Positions 49,046-57,988 are shown, counted from the stretch's first letter. The stretch: DNA of 64,000 nucleotides from MGBC163016 sp964462135 (GCA_964462135.1 CAYWWK010000009.1:1-64000), one strand, 5' to 3'. A program made the numbers and translations. Notes: generated by a model not told the origin, from the sequence alone.

Positions 49046-51421
49046 TCACACCAGCTTTCCGAACTTTTCCCAGATGAGGTCCATATCGGTGTCATAGTTC
49101 TCAGAGATGGGCTCCACCTTGCACACCAAGCACTTGTTGGGAGCGCCAAAGCCAAGCTTTCCGAAATGGAAGTTGGGAAGCAGATTGTTGATATTGGAGC
49201 GGAAGTTGCCGTAGAGGTTCGGTTCGTTGCCATCCTCCTCGGGGAACCACCAGGCATGCTGAGAGTGGATGGTCTTCTCATCCACGATCTCGCTCACCCG
49301 GGCCTTCTGCACGCATTCACCGAAGGGGCTGGTAAGACGCACCCACTGACCATCGGTGATGCCCAGTTTCTTCGCCGTGACTGGGTTGATCTCGGTGATC
49401 GGATTGGGGCAGAGCTCGCGCAAGCGGGCGATCTGTCTGTGCTCCGAATGGAAGAAGGCCGTGGTGCGAGCGCCGGTGGTGAGGATATAGGGGTATTCCT
49501 TCATCAACTCAGGGTCGGCCGGACCGAACTCTGGCTCCTCGTAATAGGGCAGCGGATCTTCGCCGAACTGGTTGAAAGCGGTGGACCAAAGCTCTATGCG
49601 ACCGGTAGGAGTGGCGAAGCCGGGTCCGCCATCGGTACGCATCTCACCACGCTCGTACTTGTAGTAGTCGACAGGAATCTGGCTGACGACGCACTTGGAT
49701 ACCTTGTCGAAGTACTCGCCATTCTGGCGCTCACCCAAACGGAGAGCTTCCATGAACTCCTTGGCGGAACGGAACTTGAACTCATTCTCCCAAAGTTCGG
49801 GGCGCAGGCGGCGTCCGAGCTCATAGCACAGCTCATAGTCGGTCAGGCAGTCGCCCACTTCGATGGCCTTGTTCATGAAGCCTGCTGTCACCGTGCAGGG
49901 AGCATAGTGGGTGAACACGGTGCCCTCGCGTTCAGCGATGGTCTTCAGGGGCAGGAAGATGTCACAGGAAGCCTCGATGGAGGGATTCATGAAGGTGTCG
50001 AAGCCGATGCAGAATTCCAAGGATTTGACGATGGCATCATGCCAGCGCTTCGGCTCCATGGAGGTGCAGCTCATAAGATTGTTGCCTGCATAGAAGCCCA
50101 TTTTGATGGGATAGGGCTCGCCGGTCTCCAAAGCCTCCAACATGAGATCAGCATGGGCATTCAGGATGATCATGCAGTAGGCCGGGTACTTGTCCAGACC
50201 GATCATCTTCTGCTGCAGCTCCTCGCCCACGCCCTTCTCGAATCCGAAGCCGGACTCATTGTGCCCAGCGCCGGTGCCGGGGAGGATCTGGCCACCCGGA
50301 GCGTCCAGATTGCCGGTGATGGCCATGAGGTCAACCGTGACTTGACCTTGCTGCATGCCGTTGGTCTTCTGGTCAGCAGCCAGACCCCACTGGATGGCGG
50401 CTGGCTTTGCCTTCGCATACATGCGGGCAGCCGCATATATCTTCTCAACGGGAACGTCGCAGATCTCAGCCGCCTTCTCAGCGGGCATCGTTGCCACGCG
50501 CTCAGCCAGCTGCTCGAAGCCGTAGCACCAATACTCCACGAAGTCGTGATCGTAGAGATCCTCTTTGATGATGATATCCAGCATCGCCATGCCAAGAGCT
50601 GTATCCGTGCCGCTGCGCAGCTGCAGATGGATATCAGCGCGGGAAGCCAACCAGGTGACGCGCGGATCGATCACGATCAGGCGCGTACCCCGACGCATGG
50701 CATCCACCACCGCATGGCCGAAGAAGCCGTCAGGATTGGACTCCAGAGGCGCCTTGCCCCAAACCACGAGCACCTCGGTGAGATCATAGCGAGGATCATC
50801 CCAGCGACCCGGCAGCGCACCGGCGTAGTCCCATTCGGGGTAGGTGGTGCCGCCAATGTAGGCGATGGCAGCAAGACGCGGGGTGTAGCAGGCATAGCCT
50901 GATTGGGAATAGCAGAAGTTGGGAGTGCCGAAGCACATGGTCCCATAGGGTGCGAAGGTGCCCCCCTCACGACCCGTGCCTGCAAACACCACGATGGACT
51001 CACGACCGTACTTGTCAGTGATGCGATCGTATTCCTTCTTGATGATATCGAAGGCCTCTTCCCAGCTGATCTGCTCCCATGCATCCGCATTGCCGCGATC
51101 CTTCGGGTCACGCTTCATCGGATGCAGGAGCCGTGCCGGGTTGTAGATGTAATCCTTGAGTGCGATGCATCTGGGGCAGAGGCGTCCTTGCGTGACGGGA
51201 TTGTTCTCATCCCCTTCGACATGGACGAGCTTACCCTCATCGTTCACGTACAGCTTGAGTCCACAGCCTACCGGATGGCATCCGGGAGGTGACCACGGGC
51301 TCGTACGCGTTACCGTGAGGCCGTCCTCCTCATAACGCCACGGCTTTCCGATGTCATTGACGTCGGAAAGCGTATCGAGCTTGACAACTGCAGCAGTCTT
51401 GTAGAAATCGTCTTCGCTCAT
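49046..51421 (-). CDS. Cytoplasmic bis-MGD molybdopterin oxidoreductase, acetylene hydratase/catechol dehydroxylase-like (module 1)
   Basis: 791 residues. No Tat signal, so cytoplasmic. N-terminal Fe-S site: PPGCHPVGC (Cys48, Cys53) and LCPRC (Cys82, Cys85); this CH..C spacing is not the canonical CxxCxxxC. Candidate Mo/W-ligand Cys178 in QSGYACYTPR, and the conserved blocks for MGD binding (VVWGKAPLESNPDG, VIDPRVTWLASRAD, the C-terminal THGR-like LTSPFGEC) are present. The N-terminal layout, PMKRDPKDRGNADAWEQISW and C-terminal EHRQIAR pattern match acetylene hydratase, pyrogallol transhydroxylase and gut catechol dehydroxylases. Start: ATG 51421 with AAGGATG upstream. Substrate unknown. Confidence 0.85.
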   Translation of the reverse strand: MSEDDFYKTAAVVKLDTLSDVNDIGKPWRYEEDGLTVTRTSPWSPPGCHPVGCGLKLYVNDEGKLVHVEGDENNPVTQGRLCPRCIALKDYIYNPARLLHPMKRDPKDRGNADAWEQISWEEAFDIIKKEYDRITDKYGRESIVVFAGTGREGGTFAPYGTMCFGTPNFCYSQSGYACYTPRLAAIAYIGGTTYPEWDYAGALPGRWDDPRYDLTEVLVVWGKAPLESNPDGFFGHAVVDAMRRGTRLIVIDPRVTWLASRADIHLQLRSGTDTALGMAMLDIIIKEDLYDHDFVEYWCYGFEQLAERVATMPAEKAAEICDVPVEKIYAAARMYAKAKPAAIQWGLAADQKTNGMQQGQVTVDLMAITGNLDAPGGQILPGTGAGHNESGFGFEKGVGEELQQKMIGLDKYPAYCMIILNAHADLMLEALETGEPYPIKMGFYAGNNLMSCTSMEPKRWHDAIVKSLEFCIGFDTFMNPSIEASCDIFLPLKTIAEREGTVFTHYAPCTVTAGFMNKAIEVGDCLTDYELCYELGRRLRPELWENEFKFRSAKEFMEALRLGERQNGEYFDKVSKCVVSQIPVDYYKYERGEMRTDGGPGFATPTGRIELWSTAFNQFGEDPLPYYEEPEFGPADPELMKEYPYILTTGARTTAFFHSEHRQIARLRELCPNPITEINPVTAKKLGITDGQWVRLTSPFGECVQKARVSEIVDEKTIHSQHAWWFPEEDGNEPNLYGNFRSNINNLLPNFHFGKLGFGAPNKCLVCKVEPISENYDTDMDLIWEKFGKLV

Positions 51422-51564
51422 GTCACATCCTTCCTCTCTTCTCAGAAGGCCTGCGCGCCTCATCCGCGCATGCCTCTTCACGCTATAGGCTAGATTCTGT
51501 GATGATTGCCTGTCGACGTACTGCGTGAGGTATTTTCAGGCATACCTAATAATTGATGATGGCC

Positions 51565-51585
51565 TGAGCGGCGCTTTTGCGCTCA
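51565..51585 (-). terminator. Hairpin after the corrinoid protein gene
   Basis: TGAGCG (51565-51570) / CGCTCA (51580-51585) with a 9-base loop, overlapping the stop of the corrinoid gene. It separates the methyltransferase part from the molybdopterin gene and may attenuate or process the mRNA. No T-tract follows. Confidence 0.4.
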
Positions 51586-52221
51586 CGCACTAACCAGTTC
51601 CACAGCCTTCACAGCGGCTGCTCCCGCATCGGGGGTGTAGGCATCGGCGCCCACCTCATCGGCGAAGGCTTGTGTGATGGGAGCGCCGCCCACCATGACC
51701 TTCACTGAATCCCTCAGACCGGCATTCTTTATCGCATCGATGGTCGCTTGGATGGCAGGCATCGTGGTGGTGAGCAGAGCTGAGCAGCAGACGATGTCAG
51801 TGTCCTCATGCTCCCGCAGGAAGCTGACGAACTGTTCGGGTTCGACATCCACACCCAGATCGGTCACCTCGAAGCCCTTCGATTCGATCATCATGCGCAC
51901 GAGATTCTTGCCGATGTCGTGCATGTCTCCCTTGACCGTGCCGATGACCGCCTTGCCAATGGGCTCCGCTCCCTCCTCAGCCAGATACGGCTGTAAGATC
52001 TCAGTGCCTGCAGTCATCGCCCGCGCAGCAACGAGCATCTCTGGAACGAAGACCTCACCTGCGCTGAACTTCTCACCTATGATGTCCATAGCCGGTACGA
52101 GTCCCTCGTTCAGGATGACTGCGGGGTCCATGCCCTCATCCAGAGCCTGCTGGACGAGCGGCTTCACTTCCTTCTTCTTGCCACGCTGCACTGCAATCGA
52201 AATGTCTTCAAGAATGGTCAT
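51583..52221 (-). CDS. Corrinoid-binding methyltransferase protein (MtvC/MtaC-like)
   Basis: Vitamin B12 carrier protein, 212 residues. An N-terminal four-helix cap (about 1-85) is followed by the Rossmann B12 domain with TVKGDMHDIGKNLV; His101 is the expected lower axial cobalt ligand (DxHxxG), then CCSALLTTTM and VMVGGAP. This is the methyl-group shuttle of corrinoid demethylation systems. ATG 52221 with AAGGAAG upstream. Immediately downstream of the methyltransferase gene (74 bases), which should methylate it. A reductive activase is needed and is not in the window. Confidence 0.92.
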   Translation of the reverse strand: MTILEDISIAVQRGKKKEVKPLVQQALDEGMDPAVILNEGLVPAMDIIGEKFSAGEVFVPEMLVAARAMTAGTEILQPYLAEEGAEPIGKAVIGTVKGDMHDIGKNLVRMMIESKGFEVTDLGVDVEPEQFVSFLREHEDTDIVCCSALLTTTMPAIQATIDAIKNAGLRDSVKVMVGGAPITQAFADEVGADAYTPDAGAAAVKAVELVSA

Positions 52222-52295
52222 AGGGCTTCCTTTCCGCTTTCGCTCACCGCTTCGGTACTCATCTGCATCTGTCTTTCCTAGGGACACGACCCTGC

Positions 52296-53366
52296 TTACT
52301 GATTCATATCCGTTCCCGGAACGGTGCCCATCTTCATAGGCTCACCGGACCGCGCCTCCATCTGCTCCTGGAAGGCCTTCACGTCATCGGCATAGTCATC
52401 TGAATAGAATGTGCGTCCGTAGATATAGCTATCGTCCAGCGCCTTCATGACATTGGGTGTGAGGGCCACCACGAAGGGGATGTAGCGCGCACCGGCATTT
52501 CCGAACAGATCTATCTTGGCCTTGACCTCGTCCATGATCTCCTCGTCGGTGGCCGCAGGGTCATCAATGACGTTCTGGGCATCAAGGCCGCCCATGAAGA
52601 TGACCTTGTCCTTGTACTGATCAACCCACCCAGGCAGATCATTCACCGGCTGCACCGGATCAAGCACGTCGATGCCCATGTCGATGACCTCTCCTACGAT
52701 GCGATCGATCTTTCCGCAGCTGTGCTGATCGAAGAGCACGCCCATCTCATGAGCCGCATCCACAACGCGCTGAACGTGGGGGCGAATGAGCTTTCGCCAG
52801 ATATCGGGCTGGAACATGAGGTCATTCTGAGTGCCCCAGTCATCCTGGAAATGGATCATGTCCACGTCGTAGTACTTCTTCAGATAGCGAATCTGCTCGA
52901 TCTTGAAATCGCAGAGCTTCGCGAAGAAGGCCTCACATTCCTCAGGGTTCGTCACGAGAGCGCAAAGCGCCTCCTCGAAACCCATGAGATCATGAAGTCG
53001 CTCGAAGGGGCCGGATACCATCATGGCGCAGAGGATCTTCGTCGGATCCTTCTCCGGTACGTCCCGCTTGGCACAGGCCTCCCAATCGATAGCTTCCAAA
53101 TCGGGCCACTGGATGACCTCTTCCCAATCCTCGATATCCTCAAGCACCGGATCAACCCCCGGCGTGACCATGGGCATCATGGGCATGTCAGGGTCTTCAG
53201 TCCAGTGCACCCCAAACCAGTCATATCCCGTTCCGCAATTCTCTGCCCGGTCGCCAATGGCCGAGGGCAGGATCATCTGCAGAAGACTTGGCTGGTGCGG
53301 CATGAATGCCGGCTCCTTCCCTTCCACCATCCGGTAGAAGTTCTCGCGTTCGGTGATCTTTTCCAT
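52296..53366 (-). CDS. UroD-family corrinoid methyltransferase (MtvB/MtaA-like O-demethylase subunit)
   Basis: Zinc enzyme expected to move a methyl group from a substrate to the corrinoid protein encoded next to it. 356 residues, TIM-barrel of the uroporphyrinogen decarboxylase superfamily. Motifs: FQDDWGTQNDLMF, zinc-type HSC at 215-217 (LFDQHSCGKID), and MGGLDAQNVI. The third zinc Cys of MtaA near the C-terminus is absent (no Cys after 217), as seen in aromatic O-demethylase relatives. UroD itself lacks HxC. Divergent from the PucR-type regulator. Substrate, probably an aromatic methyl ether, is inference. Confidence 0.85.
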   Translation of the reverse strand: MEKITERENFYRMVEGKEPAFMPHQPSLLQMILPSAIGDRAENCGTGYDWFGVHWTEDPDMPMMPMVTPGVDPVLEDIEDWEEVIQWPDLEAIDWEACAKRDVPEKDPTKILCAMMVSGPFERLHDLMGFEEALCALVTNPEECEAFFAKLCDFKIEQIRYLKKYYDVDMIHFQDDWGTQNDLMFQPDIWRKLIRPHVQRVVDAAHEMGVLFDQHSCGKIDRIVGEVIDMGIDVLDPVQPVNDLPGWVDQYKDKVIFMGGLDAQNVIDDPAATDEEIMDEVKAKIDLFGNAGARYIPFVVALTPNVMKALDDSYIYGRTFYSDDYADDVKAFQEQMEARSGEPMKMGTVPGTDMNQ

Positions 53367-53617
53367 CTTCTTGCCTAGCTCCTTTCCTCAGGATTCCCAT
53401 ACGCTTCAAGCATCATGTCCAAAACGATCAAGCGAAATCGATCTTCGACCTCTCCGCTATCGCATGACTCACAGCTTCATAGACCCCGGGATAACCGCTG
53501 GTCTCAGCTCCAGATGTGAGACAGGGAATGAAATGGATGCAGATGGCTGCCTCCTTCAAGCAATGACAGCTGCTCGGATGAGGACGATTTTAAGAAGGCA
53601 GCGAGAAGAAGGATATG

Positions 53618-53648
53618 TTAAATCCAATATAATATGGATGATATTTAA
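53618..53648. promoter_or_regulatory. AT-rich palindrome with TATAAT between the methyltransferase and PucR genes
   Basis: TTAAATCCA (53618-53626) and TGGAT-GAT-ATTTAA (53635-53648) are inverted around ATATAATA, which contains a consensus -10 TATAAT (53628-53633) on the plus strand, 48 bases before the regulator ATG. It is the only structured element in the 314-base divergent intergenic region 53367-53680 and is a likely operator for one or both genes. Confidence 0.5.
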
Positions 53649-53680
53649 TCATATTTGACATACACCCAAGGAGCATGACC

Positions 53681-55273
53681 ATGATCACTCTGCCCATGAT
53701 AGAAGAGCATCTGGAAGACTGCTCCCTTGCCTTCCTCCCAGCTGGCCGCAACCAGCGATTCAGCCGCATAGTGAGCCTGTGCACGGTCCCTTTCCAAGAT
53801 GCTGACACCTTCCATCCTGTCAAAGATGGGCTTTACGTGGGAACTCCTCAGGAAGTGGCAGTCTTCAAGGCATCGTTCCCCGATCGATGGGCCATGGCCG
53901 TCTATGACCCAGACAGTTCCTTCGATGCCACCGAGATACTTGGGAGCGCCATCATTCTCTGCTGCACCCCTCTGCAACCTGCTCTCGTCTTCGGCAAGCT
54001 CGATGAGTTGCTCTCCTCTACCACCGCCTGGGTCATGGAGCTGAAGACAGCGCTCTTGCAAGGTGGTTCCTACCAGAGCCTCATCGATGCCAGTGAAGAT
54101 ATCTTGGGTGACTTCATCGCCATCTCCGATTCGGAGTTTCGCCTCATCGCATACACCCAACACATCACCATAGATGACCCTTTCGCCTTGCGACTGGTGC
54201 AGAATGGATTCCATGACGAGGAAGCCATCGAGCGTTTCAAGAACTACAACGCCATGCGCACGTGGGAAGCACAGACTCGGATCGAGGTCAGGCCAGCGGG
54301 AATCACTGCCCATCCCGTCATGGATTACGTCTTCCGCACCCATGGAAGCTACTTTCTCCATGTGGTGATGCAATGCAACCATGTGCCACCATCGGCTGCC
54401 CTGCGCGATCGTTTCCAGATCCTGATCGACCACATCGAGCTTTGCGTGCGTCAGGACAAGAACGAGCGATTCCCCTTGGATGGCGAACCCTCCCGCCTCT
54501 TCGGAGACCTTGCATCTCGTCGCCCTCTTTCCCGCTCCGAACTCTCCCGTCGCCTGGCTTCCGTGGGAATACCCTCAAAAGCCGAGTTCCAGCTTCTGGT
54601 GATGGTCTACCCAGACAACGCCGAAGAATCTCAGTTCCTTTCCTACTACTCTTCCCGCGCCAAACGTGCGTTCAAGAGCTGTCACGTAGGGGTCTACGGC
54701 ACTTCTGTGATCCTGTTGGATCCCGACAGAACGCTCCTGACGACCCGGGCATCTCAGCTGCAGGCCTTCGTCAACATGAATCCGTGCATCGTGGGGGCCT
54801 CCGAACCCTTCGAGCGCATCGAGGATTTCCCATCGGCTTTCCAGCAGGCTCGAGGAGCAGCCTCCCTTGCCATCTCGGACCATCCCTCGCTTGCCCAGCA
54901 GCTGAAGGGACCCGCCCCAATTCCCATCTATCGTTTCGGCGACAGCTTCGCATCCTATGTGGCCAGCATCGCCACCACGAGCAATCATCTGATCGAACAC
55001 AGCGTCCGCAATGGGATCGTTGCGAAGATAGCTCGCTTCGATGCTCAGCATGACACCTTCGATGCCAAGGTCCTCTTCAGCTATCTGCGCCACGAGCGCA
55101 ACGTGCGCAAGACCTGCGAAGAGCTGTTCATACACCGCTCGACGCTGCTCTATCGAATCAAGCGAATGCAGGAGAGATTCGGATTCGATCTGGAGGATGC
55201 CGAAGAACGGGAGAGAATCATGATGGAATACCATATCCTCCCAGCAAACGAGGCGCTCCCTGACAAGCTTTAA
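53681..55273 (+). CDS. PucR/CdaR-type transcriptional regulator
   Basis: 530 residues. The N-terminal part (about 1-150) is a PucR-like ligand domain; the C-terminal 70 residues hold the helix-turn-helix of the PucR_HTH family (LFSYLRHERNVRKTCEELFIHRSTLLYRIKRMQERFG, about 465-502). The middle (about 280-440) resembles a degenerate GGDEF-like fold seen in CdaR/PucR proteins. Such regulators usually activate catabolic operons when substrate is present. ATG 53681 with AAGGAG 7 bases upstream. Divergent from the methyltransferase-corrinoid-molybdopterin operon, and upstream of a strong terminator. Confidence 0.85.
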   Translation: MITLPMIEEHLEDCSLAFLPAGRNQRFSRIVSLCTVPFQDADTFHPVKDGLYVGTPQEVAVFKASFPDRWAMAVYDPDSSFDATEILGSAIILCCTPLQPALVFGKLDELLSSTTAWVMELKTALLQGGSYQSLIDASEDILGDFIAISDSEFRLIAYTQHITIDDPFALRLVQNGFHDEEAIERFKNYNAMRTWEAQTRIEVRPAGITAHPVMDYVFRTHGSYFLHVVMQCNHVPPSAALRDRFQILIDHIELCVRQDKNERFPLDGEPSRLFGDLASRRPLSRSELSRRLASVGIPSKAEFQLLVMVYPDNAEESQFLSYYSSRAKRAFKSCHVGVYGTSVILLDPDRTLLTTRASQLQAFVNMNPCIVGASEPFERIEDFPSAFQQARGAASLAISDHPSLAQQLKGPAPIPIYRFGDSFASYVASIATTSNHLIEHSVRNGIVAKIARFDAQHDTFDAKVLFSYLRHERNVRKTCEELFIHRSTLLYRIKRMQERFGFDLEDAEERERIMMEYHILPANEALPDKL

Positions 55274-55316
55274 CGAAAGCACGGCATGCCTTCGGGTGCT
55301 TCTGGTCTATGAATGA

Positions 55317-55350
55317 AAGAAGAGGGTGCCAAATAGGGCACCCTCTTCTT
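55317..55350. terminator. Strong bidirectional terminator after the PucR-type gene
   Basis: Perfect 14-bp stem AAGAAGAGGGTGCC (55317-55330) / GGCACCCTCTTCTT (55337-55350), 6-base loop. T-rich on the plus strand and A-rich on the minus; it separates the regulator gene from the convergent MFS gene at 55380. Confidence 0.88.
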
Positions 55351-55379
55351 GACTGGTGACGATGAAGCAGACCCAAATC

Positions 55380-56723
55380 CTAGGCTTCGTCCGCTTCGAT
55401 GACCTCTGCCGCAGCCTCAGCCGCTGCAGTCTCAGCCGGTGATTCCTCCCGCTCGTAATCCACCTTGTTCTTCTTGATGGCAGCCATCACGAACAGGATG
55501 ATGCAGCCAGCCGCCAAGATGATGATGGCTGGGTAATACTGATAGAACACGTTCGCCTCTGTCTGGCCACCGATGGCGGCAAGACCCGTCATCACGAAGG
55601 GCGAGATGAACTGAGCAACTCCGGCGACGGCAATGAAGATTGAGGTACCCGTAGCAGATGCCATCGGATAGTCGACGACCTTCTTGTTCGCCATATCACC
55701 CCAAGCAGAATTCAAGCCGCTGAACACGATGCCGATGATGACGGCCAGGATGATGAATGCCACAAGATCGGTGAACATCATGAGGAGGACGAAGCAGACC
55801 ACATCAAGGAGCAGGTACACGCCCATGGCAGCACGCTTGAGTGCGCCATAGAGGAATGGGTATGCCGCACCACCGATCATCATGCCGACGGTGAACCCGG
55901 TCATGATGGTCGCAACGGATGCACCCACTGCACCAGCAGCGGCCGCAGGATCAGCAGCAAGAGCCGGGTCGATGCCAACGCCCATGCCACCGACGACCAT
56001 CGCGATGTTGTTCATGAACACACATGCTGCCATCAGCGCAAGCGCCATGCCCACGATGAAGAGCCAGAATTGCGTGCCAAAGCTTGCCAGTGTAACCTTC
56101 TGCTTCTTTTCAGCACCAGCCTGCACAGCGGGCTCCTTCGCCAATTCAGAATGCTGCGGCATGACGATGGCGTAGTACACGAGGATGGGGATGATGATGA
56201 AATAGCCGTAGTAGATGTAGACCCATCCCATGGATGCCAGGGAAGCTGCCAACAGGTTGTACAGGATGCCGGCAAGACCAGCGCCGAAGTTCACAGCGCC
56301 TACAACGGCGGTGGTTGCCTTTCCACGCCAGAATTCCCCACAGGCGGCAATGGAAAGCGTATAGACCATGCCATAGCCGATGCCGAAGATGCCGCGCTCA
56401 ACGATCATGAACTCAACCGAGGGATGCACGAAGGCAGGCAGCACGCCGCCAACGAGCGCGATGATCATCGCGATGATGCCGGTGGTCTTGTAACCGATCT
56501 TGTTCACGATGGGACCGGTGACAAGCGCAGCCGGGATCATGACCAACGTTGCGATATTGATGATGGTCTGCACCGTAGGAACGGGCACACCCGGAAAGTC
56601 CATCATGATGCCCGCAAGGGACGGATTGCACAGTGCCTGCGTCATTTGGACGAAGATCAACAGTACGACGGCTACCTTCACTGGCAGCCCATACTGCTTC
56701 ACTCCTGTAGCTGTACTTGACAT
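55380..56723 (-). CDS. MFS transporter (carrier 1 of the accessory cluster)
   Basis: 447-residue major facilitator with 12 hydrophobic helices. The inter-domain region carries an Asp/Ala-rich loop (GIDPALAADPAAAAGAVG), and the C-terminus is acidic and Ala-rich. The N-terminal half has VNKIGYKTTGIIAM and the FWRGKATTAVVGAVNFG pattern of the MFS loop 2-3 motif. It lies 78 bases after the DUF169 gene stop, with GGAG before its ATG, so it can belong to the same transcript. Probably carries an aromatic acid or product of the neighbouring enzymes; not determinable by eye. Confidence 0.85.
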   Translation of the reverse strand: MSSTATGVKQYGLPVKVAVVLLIFVQMTQALCNPSLAGIMMDFPGVPVPTVQTIINIATLVMIPAALVTGPIVNKIGYKTTGIIAMIIALVGGVLPAFVHPSVEFMIVERGIFGIGYGMVYTLSIAACGEFWRGKATTAVVGAVNFGAGLAGILYNLLAASLASMGWVYIYYGYFIIIPILVYYAIVMPQHSELAKEPAVQAGAEKKQKVTLASFGTQFWLFIVGMALALMAACVFMNNIAMVVGGMGVGIDPALAADPAAAAGAVGASVATIMTGFTVGMMIGGAAYPFLYGALKRAAMGVYLLLDVVCFVLLMMFTDLVAFIILAVIIGIVFSGLNSAWGDMANKKVVDYPMASATGTSIFIAVAGVAQFISPFVMTGLAAIGGQTEANVFYQYYPAIIILAAGCIILFVMAAIKKNKVDYEREESPAETAAAEAAAEVIEADEA

Positions 56724-56801
56724 TGTTTCTCCTTAACAGCTCTGTTCTCCAACATGGAGAAGCTCTATTGATATCGATCGATGCTCACGAACACCTCAAG
56801 A

Positions 56802-57575
56802 TCAAACCCCTGCATCTGCAGCATCTTGAGCGAGCCTTGCATAGATCTGTCGTTCTTCCTCGATCCATTCATCCCTGCCATATCCCCACGCACGTGGCTC
56901 GCGCCTCATCTCCTTCAGGTTCGACAGGATCACCGGGAACCATGGAGACGGAACGCTCACGACCACTTGTCCCGGCTCGAATGCATTCCGGGCTGTGGTT
57001 CCGAATCCAGCACCTAACGTGACGTAATTCACCTTGCCGGTAAGCTGCGGGTATGAATAGATCCAGGAGCACTGGAAAACCGGTGTTGATTTTGATTCGA
57101 TCAGCTCACCTGTCGACCATGCCATAGCACGAAGGATGAGCCCCACTTCCCTCATCGGTCCGGTGAAGATGAGGAGGTCGGGTTCGAATGTCAACGCTTC
57201 AAGGGCCGAGAAGGCAACATAGTTGACAGCGCCGTCCTTGAACGTGACGTAGTGGCGCATGCAACGCATGTTGGCGCCTGCATCCTTGAAGACGTCCATG
57301 CGTTCTCCGATGAGGCCAGCTGCTGCCCATCCAGGCTCGCCGCCCTCCATCATGCCCATGGCCCCCTTCCCCATGCAGTCCTCGTTGTTCCGATCCATAT
57401 AGAACGGCACGCCACGCCTCTGGGCTTCGGTCACCATCTCACACATCGCCAAAGGGGTATCAAGCGGCTCGATGCCATCCGGTTTGAAGAAGCAGAAGGA
57501 CACACCGACTGGCGGTTTGGAGAATCCAAGCTCATGCAGTACGGTCAGATCGGTTGAGAGTGATCTCATGGCCAT
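56802..57575 (-). CDS. DUF169 family protein
   Basis: 257-residue protein of the DUF169 family: GFSKPPVGVSFCFFKPDGIEPLD, CEMVTEAQRRGVPFYMDRNNEDCMGKGAMG, AFSALEALTFEPDLLIFTGPMREVG and YSYPQLTGKVNYVTLGAGFGTTARNAFEPGQVVVSVPSPW. Members are common in anaerobes next to methyltransferase, corrinoid or aromatic degradation genes and have no confirmed biochemical function; the conserved Cys residues could ligate a cluster. ATG 57575 has GGAGG 6 bases upstream; longer in-frame extensions run through the ferredoxin gene and are spurious. Likely cotranscribed with the ferredoxin. Confidence 0.85.
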   Translation of the reverse strand: MAMRSLSTDLTVLHELGFSKPPVGVSFCFFKPDGIEPLDTPLAMCEMVTEAQRRGVPFYMDRNNEDCMGKGAMGMMEGGEPGWAAAGLIGERMDVFKDAGANMRCMRHYVTFKDGAVNYVAFSALEALTFEPDLLIFTGPMREVGLILRAMAWSTGELIESKSTPVFQCSWIYSYPQLTGKVNYVTLGAGFGTTARNAFEPGQVVVSVPSPWFPVILSNLKEMRREPRAWGYGRDEWIEEERQIYARLAQDAADAGV

Positions 57576-57640
57576 GATCGGCCTCCTTTTGATCGAGAGA
57601 GGGGAGATGCCGAAGCATAAGCTCCCCTCTCCTCCTTGGC

Positions 57641-57988
57641 CTACTCGGCAGTTGTGGTGAAGAGGCTCCAGCGGGTCTTGCCATCCATCTTCTGAGCAAG
57701 CTCCTCCACGTCTCCGTAGTACATGCACCAGGCCTGGCAGTGCTGGACGCACATGGGCATCTTGCCCTTGGCGGTGCGGTCCTCGCACATATCGCATGCC
57801 TTGGTGATCACCGGAAGCCAGGTCCACTCCCAATGGTTGGGAGCAGGAACCCCCTCGTATTCATAGGGTCCCACTTCGGTGAGCTTGATGCCGAACTCGC
57901 CTTTCGGCAGATCAAGGTGCTTCTTGCAGGCCACCTCACAGGAATGGCATCCCGTGCAGTAGTCGTAGTTGATGAGTATTCCCTTCAT
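57641..57988 (-). CDS. Ferredoxin-like [4Fe-4S] electron-transfer subunit of the molybdopterin enzyme (module 2)
   Basis: 115-residue two-cluster Fe-S protein: CTGCHSCEVAC (about 11-21) and CDMCEDRTAKGKMPMCVQHC (about 65-84). It follows the catalytic subunit gene by 30 bases. Paralogue of the subunit at 48561, but shorter and clearly different in sequence. Its 3' 235 bases are identical at the DNA level to the partial copy at the right edge of the window (63766-64000). GGAATACC/AAGGAA precedes the ATG. Confidence 0.92.
   Translation of the reverse strand: MKGILINYDYCTGCHSCEVACKKHLDLPKGEFGIKLTEVGPYEYEGVPAPNHWEWTWLPVITKACDMCEDRTAKGKMPMCVQHCQAWCMYYGDVEELAQKMDGKTRWSLFTTTAE

Noticed and set aside
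49037..50902. 621-codon plus-strand open frame opposite the module 1 molybdopterin gene
   Set aside because: Shadow of a gene with conserved MGD and Fe-S motifs.
52296..53366. Uroporphyrinogen decarboxylase (hemE) of haem synthesis
   Set aside because: HxC zinc motif, adjacent corrinoid protein and lack of other haem genes fit the methyltransferase branch of the superfamily.
57576..57833. N-terminal extension of the DUF169 frame to 57833
   Set aside because: The extra residues are a frame shadow of the ferredoxin gene; a good Shine-Dalgarno precedes the internal ATG at 57575. The same shadow appears at 63695-63958 because the DNA is duplicated.
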